In this document: one piece after another, positions 1-5,663 of the stretch | Layout: the number at the start of each line of letters is the position of its first letter | How positions within the stretch are numbered: the first letter of the stretch is position 1 | NCBI GenBank assembly: GCA_028866595.1 | Contig: JAGWHV010000032.1 | Location: 1-9,735 of the forward strand | Source: Patescibacteria group bacterium | Lineage (GTDB): Bacteria > Patescibacteriota > Minisyncoccia > Phycocordibacterales > UBA6065 | Reading direction: 5' to 3' | DNA length: 9,735 bases | Notes under the pieces: model-generated | Told to the model about the DNA's origin: nothing | The model's database searches: none | The model's input: only the letters and a program-made list of their open reading frames with translations | Position numbers and translations under genes: made by a program

Positions 1-16
1 AAGTTTTTCGTGACAT
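1..16 (-). CDS. Possible start of a further downstream gene (partial)
   Basis: Two bases after the pilin stop (TAA at 19-21), an ATG at 16-14 opens MSRKT before the window ends. The tight spacing is like that of the coupled genes upstream, and the basic first residues would suit a signal peptide. With only five codons visible, neither the product nor the reality of the gene can be judged. Confidence 0.35.
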
Positions 17-18
17 GG

Positions 19-1209
19 TTAGTTAGAACAACTTAGAGTGTTGTTTAATATCGTCACGAGCCCTCCATTGCATTGATTCTTTGAATAGAGCTGCTTCAGT
101 GTGGCGAGATTGGCTTGTTGGGCGGTCTGGAGTTGCTGGATCGCGTCCGGGTAGGAAGCTATCGATGGTATCTGGCTATTGACTCCCAGTATCGCACTTA
201 CGGCGTTGTTATACGCAGTCTGGGTATTTATGGTCTGGTTCGAATCCCCGAGCGAGTTTGCGGCGCGAATGATCGCTATCTGCTGCGCAGCCTGACTTTG
301 CACGACCAGATTCTCTGCGGCTACTTGGTCAGTGCCCGTCTTGCTCCCTTGCGCGACCGCCGCGCTCACCTGGTTCTCCGCGTTCTGTATTTGGGCGATC
401 GCTTGTGTTGGACTTACCTGGTCAGGGTGCGAGAGAGTCTGATTAGCCACGTTCGTTATGCTCGTGCTTATCTGTTGGACGGTCGCCGCGCTCTGCTTTA
501 CGACGACTGCGTTAGCGTTGTTTATCGCGTTTTGCTGGGCGACGATTTGGTTCTGTATCTCGGCTATCTGCTGGTTTATACTTGCTTTGTCGGCATCGGT
601 CTGGGCTGATGCGAGCTGGGCTTGGAGAGCGGTTTTCTGGCTTTGAAGAGTGTCTATCTGGGTCTGCGCTGCTTGTATCTGCTGTTCGGCTTGTTGTTCC
701 GATGCCTGGAAGGCTGTGCTTGCCGAGGTTGCGTCGCTTACCAACTGATTAAGGGCGGCCGACGTCGTCAACACTCCTTTCAACGGATTTCCAAGATCGA
801 GATTCACATCGACGAGGCTCACATTGATTGTTCTCAAGATTATATAAGAGGAGAGAAGCAGCAAAAGGCCGACGATCGCTCCCTGCCACTTTTCTTTCGC
901 GTCGGTCTTTTTTCCGATTGCTTCGGCAGTAGCGTATTCGACGCCTGCCCATATGATCATACCCACAGCGAGGACCGCAGCTATGCTTATGGAGACGCCA
1001 TAGATATTTTTCACGATCGCTACCGGATCAGCCGGGGTGTTTTCCTTGAAAGCGCCCGGTATCGTAGTCAAAGGAAGATACGTGCAATTCGCTGCACCCG
1101 GCGTGCAGTTGCTTGGTCCTGTAGGCGCCGCCGCCGCGACCATTGTCGGCATGACGAGCATCATGGCTATGGCGGTTCTTACGATTATTTTGGAGACGGA
1201 TCTGTTCAT
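19..1209 (-). CDS. VirB2-like T4SS pilin with long Gln/Ala-rich coiled-coil extension
   Basis: The 396-aa product has a signal peptide (MNRSVSKIIVRTAIAMMLVM, cut near residue 26-28). A short region with C35 and C42 follows, containing YLPLTTIPG. The CPR T4SS pilin core comes next: membrane helix 1 (about 68-90, ending IIWAGVEYAT), a basic loop AIGKKTDAKEKWQ (97-109), and helix 2 (110-126) followed by LRTIN. The basic loop suggests that the loop is cytoplasmic and both ends outside. Canonical pilins stop soon after helix 2. Here about 265 more residues follow, Gln/Ala/Asn-rich and strongly helical, with coiled coil likely at about 165-245 and more helix to 375. The C-terminus holds C380 and C394, a possible disulfide loop. 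The start overlaps the previous stop by four bases (ATGA). A structural pilus subunit, or a pilin-adhesin hybrid, is inferred. Confidence 0.83.
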   Translation of the reverse strand: MNRSVSKIIVRTAIAMMLVMPTMVAAAAPTGPSNCTPGAANCTYLPLTTIPGAFKENTPADPVAIVKNIYGVSISIAAVLAVGMIIWAGVEYATAEAIGKKTDAKEKWQGAIVGLLLLLSSYIILRTINVSLVDVNLDLGNPLKGVLTTSAALNQLVSDATSASTAFQASEQQAEQQIQAAQTQIDTLQSQKTALQAQLASAQTDADKASINQQIAEIQNQIVAQQNAINNANAVVVKQSAATVQQISTSITNVANQTLSHPDQVSPTQAIAQIQNAENQVSAAVAQGSKTGTDQVAAENLVVQSQAAQQIAIIRAANSLGDSNQTINTQTAYNNAVSAILGVNSQIPSIASYPDAIQQLQTAQQANLATLKQLYSKNQCNGGLVTILNNTLSCSN

Positions 1210-2207
1210 TGGAATATCGCTATGCTCGCTTGTCCTCCTTGCAATACATCTGTCTTGTGCTGAATGGTAAGCCCGACATCGGACTCGCTGCCTGTTGCTC
1301 CTGTAGACCGCAGTGTTATTTCGTTCTTATTCTGAAAAGCCGGCACGGTCACGCCGTTCATCGTCCAATCGTACGTGAGCAGGCCAGAGAGAGGATTGCT
1401 CGTCGAGAGATCGAACGGCTCGGCGCGCAGGGTTATCTCCGGCGTCGACAGGTTCAGGGTCGAAGGCAAAGCGCTGTTATAAAGGATGCCGTAGAGCGGG
1501 CTGTCTTCATAGAGGAGTGTCTCCGGAACCATTGGCGATATGGTTATCGCCGTTTCGGCGCCGGCGCTCCGCGATACCGTCGAGACATCGACGATCACTT
1601 GATCTTTGCCGCTGACGTAGCTCGATTGTTTGCCGATGAAAGAATCCTTGCCGTAACCGGATTGAGCATCGTCTGTGTTTCCGTTCTCTTGCCACGTGTA
1701 TACGAGATTTTTCGGGCTGATCTGGACCCCGTTCGAGTCCGTTATATCCGGTACGGCAGTCACTTTGAACGTGCTTCCATAGGCTTCGAGGGCTTTGCCT
1801 TGATAAAAGGGCGGTGTATACCCGTCTGTTTGCCAGAGCAAGGCGACGCTTCCGGGGTGGATCGTCATTGAATTCGAGATAGTCCCGATGTCCACGGTAT
1901 CTACATTTACAGAGACGGTCACGTCGCTTGTCTCTACGGGCACGGTGATGCTCATGATGCCCGTGCCTTGTCTCACGAGTTTTCCATCGACATACCAGGA
2001 AAAGCTCGCCCGATTGAGGTCCGTGCTGAAGCTCTGGGCGGTGACACCAACCGAGCTATTCGGCTGGGGGTACGGCGGCGTCATCGTGAATGTCACCGGC
2101 TGGCTTATGCCGGGGATGCTTTGGGCGAATGCCGTCGTACCGCCGATACAGACAAAAGAGAGGACTAAAACCGAGCAGAGGAGTGTGCTTTTTGAAAAGC
2201 GAGCCAT
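1206..2207 (-). CDS. Secreted beta-rich protein with three Ig/PKD-like units
   Basis: The 333-aa protein begins with a clear signal peptide: basic MARFSKS, a hydrophobic core to about 23, and likely cleavage after TTAFA (near 28). The mature part is rich in Ser, Thr, Val and Gly and looks all-beta. A motif of aromatic-x-Trp-x(3)-Gly recurs three times: FSWYVDGK (69-76), YTWQENGN (170-177) and YDWTMNGV (279-286). The spacing is about 100-110 residues, indicating three tandem Ig- or PKD-like beta-sandwiches. Between units 1 and 2 is LLWQTDGYTPPFYQGKAL (123-140), a block I recall from CPR proteins next to T4SS pilin genes. There are no cysteines in the mature part and no C-terminal membrane anchor or sorting signal. 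Its stop overlaps the pilin start (ATGA), so both are made together. An extracellular or envelope partner of the pilin is the best inference; the specific role is unknown. Confidence 0.82.
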   Translation of the reverse strand: MARFSKSTLLCSVLVLSFVCIGGTTAFAQSIPGISQPVTFTMTPPYPQPNSSVGVTAQSFSTDLNRASFSWYVDGKLVRQGTGIMSITVPVETSDVTVSVNVDTVDIGTISNSMTIHPGSVALLWQTDGYTPPFYQGKALEAYGSTFKVTAVPDITDSNGVQISPKNLVYTWQENGNTDDAQSGYGKDSFIGKQSSYVSGKDQVIVDVSTVSRSAGAETAITISPMVPETLLYEDSPLYGILYNSALPSTLNLSTPEITLRAEPFDLSTSNPLSGLLTYDWTMNGVTVPAFQNKNEITLRSTGATGSESDVGLTIQHKTDVLQGGQASIAIFQ

Positions 2208-2213
2208 GGAAAT

Positions 2214-2219
2214 ATTGTA
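2214..2219 (-). promoter_or_regulatory. Extended -10-like TGGTACAAT ahead of secreted-protein gene
   Basis: The 39-base gap between the VirB4 stop and the ATG at 2207 is the largest in the window. On the minus strand it contains TGG-TACAAT followed by ATTTCC and the ATG, a spacing of 6 bases. Just upstream, GGGACG occurs twice (minus strand of 2236-2241 and 2223-2228), 13 bases apart, one near the -35 position. A consensus -35 is not apparent. This could drive the secreted protein and pilin separately from the ATPase genes, which would fit their need for higher abundance, but that is inference. Confidence 0.5.
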
Positions 2220-2246
2220 CCACGTCCCATATTGGCGTCCCTTCCC

Positions 2247-4049
2247 TTATTGCTGGATATCTTTTTTTGCCTGCTTTATCGCCAGGATCTGCGAAGGGTC
2301 AGAGGTTATTATCTGGTCTTCCGTGTAGGAGGCAATGATTTTTATGGCTACGTGCTTGAGGCCGACGAAGAATATACCCTCGCCGACGTCAGATTCGAGG
2401 AGGAGATATTTTTCCTCATCCGTGAGGTTGAAGACCTGCTGGAGCCTGTCTATGGACGATGGCGATTGCTTGAGCAGTATTTGGATGGACGAGTTGGTGA
2501 TTATGGGCAGGCCATATTGAGATTTGAGGAAGTCGTCGACGTCCTGGGTGATGGTGGCGAGGCCGAGATAATATTTACGTCCGCGCTTGGCGAGACCGAG
2601 GAGGAACGAGGCGGTATCGTCGGATTTCATCATCCACCATGCTTCGTCGATAACGAGCAGGCGTTTTTTGAGATTCTTGCGGACGGCATTCCATATATAG
2701 TGGGTGACGATGTACATCGCCACGGGCTTGAGCTCCTCTTCCATATCGCGGAGGGAGAAGACGATGAATTTCGCGCCGATGTCGACGTTCGTCGGCCTGT
2801 TGATGAAACCTGACCACGTGCCTTTTGTATATTTCGTCAGGCGTTGAACGAGCGATTCACCGCCTTCCATGCCAGCGAGGACGAGCTCGAAGTCGGAGAG
2901 GAGCGGCGGTTCGGTATGGGAGAAATCGCTGTCGGGGGTGATGTCTTTCAGGGCGTACGTCTCGGTGATCGCTTTGTCTATGATGGCATCTTCTTCTGGC
3001 GTGAGACCTCCCATCATGATGCGGAACAGACCAACGAGATTGATGATATTCGACCGCAGGACATCAGCCGGCGATTCGTCTTCGCGCGGCACAGGCAAGT
3101 CGAACGGATTTATGTGGTGCTCTGAATTGAGCGAGATGTTGAAATATTTGCCGCCCGTCGCTTCGGCCAGGAACTCATACTCTTTCTCCGGGTCGATGAC
3201 GATGACGTCCGTATCGAACATGAGCGTACGGAGGATCTCGAGCTTCGTCGTGTAGGACTTGCCGGCGCCGGATTTGGCGAAAGTGATCGAGTTGTAGTTC
3301 TCGAGAGAGAATCGATCGAAAAGCACAAGCGATGAGTTGTGGCGATTGATGCCGTAGAGGATGCCCTTATCCGACGTCAGGTCGAATGATATGAATGGGA
3401 AAAGGCTCGAAAGAGGGCTGGAATTGAGCTTTGAATGAACCGCGAGCTCGTCGTCCATTGTCGGCAGGTTGCTCTTGTAGCCATGCTCCTGCTGGAAGAG
3501 GGCCGGTTTTACATACACGAGTTTGGATTCAAGTATGGACTTTATCTCCGACTCGGTCTTGTCGAGCTCAGATTCGGAATCGCCGTATATCGATATGTAT
3601 ACGCCCACGTCGAAGAGCTTTTCCTGGGCCTGTTGGAGCTGGTCGCGGAGCTGTTCGAGGTCTTGATACGCGGTATCGAGCATCGGGTCGCGGACGAGGC
3701 CTTTCTGCTCGCGGATAGATATCTGGCTTTGGACCTCGGCGACTTTTTTCTGGAACTGGCGGAGCACCTTCGCCGTTTCGACGGGATGGATGAATATCGA
3801 GATGTTGAATACTTTGTCGAGGTTTATGATCGGCGCGAACCATGAGTCCGACAGGAAGCGCGGATACGATATGACGAAGAATGACCTTACGATCTTGTCG
3901 CCGAGAGAGAGCTCGCGCGGCGATACCTTGAGCGCTGACGGCGCGATGACGTCTTTGAGCTCGAGCACGCCGGCCTGATATATCTCTTGTGGCAGGATCG
4001 GTGCGATCTCGACCTTGCTCTTTTTCTTCATGAAATCGAATAGTGCCAT
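2247..4049 (-). CDS. VirB4/TraC-type T4SS ATPase
   Basis: This 600-aa cytoplasmic ATPase would energise pilus assembly or substrate transfer at the inner membrane. The N-terminal region (1-215) is VirB4-like, with a predicted helical coiled coil at about 95-145. The motor domain (about 225-600) contains the P-loop AKSGAGKS (258-265), whose first position is Ala instead of the usual Gly while the catalytic Lys264 and Ser265 are present. VIDPEKEYEFL (293-303 region) is typical of VirB4/TraC. Walker B is RLLVIDEAWW (463-472) with Asp468 and Glu469. A basic stretch AKRGRKYY (487-494) supplies candidate arginine fingers, and ITQDV (500-504) holds the conserved Gln. Length and architecture fit an intact CPR VirB4. 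The ATG lies 6 bases beyond the TraC-like stop and lacks a clear Shine-Dalgarno, so it is likely coupled. Homology to VirD4 is less likely because of the VirB4-type N-terminal domain and the PrgI neighbour. Confidence 0.95.
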   Translation of the reverse strand: MALFDFMKKKSKVEIAPILPQEIYQAGVLELKDVIAPSALKVSPRELSLGDKIVRSFFVISYPRFLSDSWFAPIINLDKVFNISIFIHPVETAKVLRQFQKKVAEVQSQISIREQKGLVRDPMLDTAYQDLEQLRDQLQQAQEKLFDVGVYISIYGDSESELDKTESEIKSILESKLVYVKPALFQQEHGYKSNLPTMDDELAVHSKLNSSPLSSLFPFISFDLTSDKGILYGINRHNSSLVLFDRFSLENYNSITFAKSGAGKSYTTKLEILRTLMFDTDVIVIDPEKEYEFLAEATGGKYFNISLNSEHHINPFDLPVPREDESPADVLRSNIINLVGLFRIMMGGLTPEEDAIIDKAITETYALKDITPDSDFSHTEPPLLSDFELVLAGMEGGESLVQRLTKYTKGTWSGFINRPTNVDIGAKFIVFSLRDMEEELKPVAMYIVTHYIWNAVRKNLKKRLLVIDEAWWMMKSDDTASFLLGLAKRGRKYYLGLATITQDVDDFLKSQYGLPIITNSSIQILLKQSPSSIDRLQQVFNLTDEEKYLLLESDVGEGIFFVGLKHVAIKIIASYTEDQIITSDPSQILAIKQAKKDIQQ

Positions 4050-4055
4050 AGATTT

Positions 4056-4706
4056 TTATGAGAGAGGGATGGGCTTCTCCGTGTCGCCGGGATTGAAGAT
4101 CTTGTAGAAGAGCTCGACGATCTCCTCTGTGCCGAGCTCGACAGAGCGGATGCCGCACCTGACCAATCCCTGCGTGACGACGCCGACTCTCTGTTCGAGC
4201 TGACTGCGGTGCTCCTCGAACTCCTCGGTTTTCTTCTCCGCGCCTTCTTGCGGCGTCTTCTTCTTGCCGAGGATGCCGGCTGCGACGTTGCCCGCTACGC
4301 TTCCCGCATTGATAGCTGCCGGCGAATACGGCACGACTACGAAGAATGTCTTTGTCATGATGTTCGAATTCTCCGTGAAGTTCTTTATGAATTCCATGTA
4401 TTCGCGCGTCTGGACCTTGAGGAGGTCGCTCGTCTGCTCTTTCAGTCTATTCTCAAGGAGGGCGATATAGGGTCGGATGTCGAGCCGGCGCGACTGGATG
4501 AATATTTGCACGGAAAAGTCGAGCGAGTTCAGGAAATTCTGGAACTGGAGGATGATGGACTGCTGTTCGTCGGCCGATTTTAGGGCAAAGTTAAGGGACG
4601 ACGCCATGACAATCGCCCGGAGCGATCCGTCTTTGAGGACGATGACACCCTGCCGGATCTCCTTGATCGGCACGAAGTCCTGCGTTGTCTTTGCGTTTAC
4701 GGCCAT
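4056..4706 (-). CDS. TraC-like / VirB4 N-terminal-domain-like protein, no ATPase motifs
   Basis: The 216-aa protein resembles the N-terminal region of TraC/VirB4 ATPases but has no Walker A or B. Recognisable blocks are FVPIKEIRQGVIVLKDGSLR (11-30), a helical segment to about 60, FSVQIFIQSRRLDIRPYIALLE (64-85), EYMEFIKNFTENSNI followed by TKTFFVVVPY (102-127), and a C-terminal block LVRCGIRSVELGTEEIVELF (181-200) ending in FNPG. A variable linker (130-165) contains Gly/Ala and then Lys/Glu. No signal peptide is visible, so it is probably cytoplasmic and docks at the membrane platform with VirB4. It ends 6 bases before the VirB4 ATG, implying co-translation. CPR genomes commonly carry such a separate TraC-like domain protein next to the full ATPase. 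Its role is not known; assembly or regulation of VirB4 is inference. Confidence 0.85.
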   Translation of the reverse strand: MAVNAKTTQDFVPIKEIRQGVIVLKDGSLRAIVMASSLNFALKSADEQQSIILQFQNFLNSLDFSVQIFIQSRRLDIRPYIALLENRLKEQTSDLLKVQTREYMEFIKNFTENSNIMTKTFFVVVPYSPAAINAGSVAGNVAAGILGKKKTPQEGAEKKTEEFEEHRSQLEQRVGVVTQGLVRCGIRSVELGTEEIVELFYKIFNPGDTEKPIPLS

Positions 4707-4712
4707 TGGGTC

Positions 4713-4718
4713 AGTATA
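4713..4718 (-). promoter_or_regulatory. Extended -10-like TGGTATACT ahead of TraC-like gene
   Basis: The gap between the PrgI stop (TAA, 4722-4724) and the next ATG (4706) is 15 bases. On the minus strand it holds TGG-TATACT, which fits an extended -10 (TGn plus hexamer); its T lies in the last base pairs next to the stop codon. The hexamer is followed by GACCCA and the ATG, a spacing of 6 bases. No Shine-Dalgarno is present. The geometry matches the sites before the PrgI gene and the secreted-protein gene. Confidence 0.45.
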
Positions 4719-4721
4719 CCA

Positions 4722-5162
4722 TTAGAAGTTGCTCTTCCCTTCGGTGTTCTGGGCTGGATTGACGCTCTGCTTTATATCGAGCGACCAGGTCAGGTCTTTC
4801 AGCTTGCTGTCGGAGAGCTTCGGCACATAGAAATCGGGAGCAGCCGAATCCGGGACGGATTTTTTAGCGACGATCGGCTTGTCTATCTTTTTCCATATGT
4901 AGAGCTTGTTGCCGAAATAGAAATGGAAAGCCGCTTCGACGACGTTTATGAACGGCTTGTTGTTGATCTTGTAGAATGCGAGCGCCAAAGCAAACGCCAT
5001 GATCGGCAGGATGAATATCGCGTCGATGAGGATATTCTTGATGAACGTATAGACGATGAAAGAAGCGCCGGCTCCGCCGAGAAGGTATATGAATTGCTTT
5101 ATGGTGAGAGGGCCGAATATCTTGTCCTCGACCTCGATGAATTGGGGGACCTGGAAGCGCAT
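4722..5162 (-). CDS. PrgI family protein (VirB3-like T4SS membrane subunit)
   Basis: This 146-aa protein matches the CPR form of PrgI, the VirB3 counterpart in single-membrane-type T4SS, which sits in the inner membrane with VirB4. The N-terminus MRFQVPQFIEVEDKIFGPLT is typical. Two membrane segments follow at about 24-41 (FIYLLGGAGASFIVYTF) and 46-64 (IDAIFILPIMAFALALAFY). The post-membrane stretch contains NKPF and NVVEAAFHFYFGNKLYIWKK (about 68-92), also family-like. Residues 95-146 are a hydrophilic tail without a recognisable domain. It is followed after 15 bases by the TraC-like gene and then the VirB4 ATPase, the usual PrgI-VirB4 order. The start at 5162 is supported by the conserved N-terminus; the next in-frame ATG would lie in the second membrane helix. 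Confidence 0.92.
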   Translation of the reverse strand: MRFQVPQFIEVEDKIFGPLTIKQFIYLLGGAGASFIVYTFIKNILIDAIFILPIMAFALALAFYKINNKPFINVVEAAFHFYFGNKLYIWKKIDKPIVAKKSVPDSAAPDFYVPKLSDSKLKDLTWSLDIKQSVNPAQNTEGKSNF

Positions 5163-5170
5163 ACGCCCCT

Positions 5171-5176
5171 ATTATA
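5171..5176 (-). promoter_or_regulatory. -10-like TATAAT ahead of PrgI gene
   Basis: On the minus strand a perfect TATAAT lies in the 23-base gap after the preceding TAG. It is followed by AGGGGCGT and then the PrgI ATG, a spacing of 8 bases. Transcription from it would begin at or next to the ATG, giving a leaderless message. No good -35 is seen about 17 bases upstream. AGGGG just before the ATG could be read as a Shine-Dalgarno, but it is too close (3 bases) to be typical. Confidence 0.5.
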
Positions 5177-5185
5177 CCCCATGCT

Positions 5186-5662
5186 CTACGCGAGCGGTTC
5201 TCGGTAGGGATCAGCGGCGTAGGTCTTGGGCTTCGCGTCTTGTTGGGGCTGCGCGCTTGGGACGGTAACAGTTTGGGGAGGTACGCTGACTGTGCCGCTC
5301 AGTTTTTCCATTACGAGGCCGGGCGTCTGTACGGGAGGCGTATCATCCGGACGATCGCTATGTACTTTTATCAGGGATTCGCGCACGGGAAGAAAAATCT
5401 CTGTATTAACGTCTGTAGCGAGAGCGACCGCGTCTTCGTCGGAAAGATCTAAAGTATCCGAGATCTCCCCGACGAAATCGTCAGGGTGAATATCTCCCAT
5501 CATCACCGAACCCACCGTCTGTTCCAGGGTTCCTATTTGGTCGATGTGGAGGCCGTGCTTCTCGCCGATCTTCTCGAGCCGCGACGCGACGTCATTTGAT
5601 TCGATGGCGCTCCGGACATCCGCTGGGAGACGGTCGTATTTCTTTTTGAAGTCTTCGTCCAT
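5186..5662 (-). CDS. Small soluble helical protein of a CPR T4SS-associated family, unknown function
   Basis: The 158-aa product starts MDEDFKKKYDRLP. The open frame extends upstream to 5806, but those codons overlap the VirB6-like tail in another frame and give only Lys/Arg/Glu-rich shadow sequence. The ATG at 5662 lies 1 base after the VirB6-like stop (5664-5666). A weak AAAGG (5671-5675) lies 8 bases ahead of it, so this start is preferred. No signal peptide or membrane segment is visible. Residues 1-100 look all-helical and acidic, with the motifs RLPADVRSAI, KHGLHIDQIG, GDIHPDDFVGEI and VNTEIFLPVRESL. Residues 105-158 are Pro/Gln/Thr-rich and probably disordered. I recall similar small proteins between VirB6-like and PrgI genes in Parcubacteria, but know no named domain or function. 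A cytosolic adaptor of the machine is a guess from location only. Confidence 0.8.
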   Translation of the reverse strand: MDEDFKKKYDRLPADVRSAIESNDVASRLEKIGEKHGLHIDQIGTLEQTVGSVMMGDIHPDDFVGEISDTLDLSDEDAVALATDVNTEIFLPVRESLIKVHSDRPDDTPPVQTPGLVMEKLSGTVSVPPQTVTVPSAQPQQDAKPKTYAADPYREPLA

Positions 5663-5663
5663 A

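Noticed and set aside
1232..1240. AAGGAGGAC on the minus strand, a strong Shine-Dalgarno-like match
   Set aside because: It lies 22 bases before the pilin ATG, too far for initiation, and is explained by Gly-Gly-Gln codons of the preceding protein.
622..1263. 213-aa open frame on the plus strand
   Set aside because: Lies opposite the pilin core, whose signal peptide and membrane helices are clear. The plus-strand translation is Arg/Cys/Ser-rich with no recognisable features.
3568..4158. 196-aa minus-strand frame overlapping VirB4 and the TraC-like gene
   Set aside because: Different frame from two well-supported genes; Arg/Pro-rich translation typical of an out-of-frame shadow.
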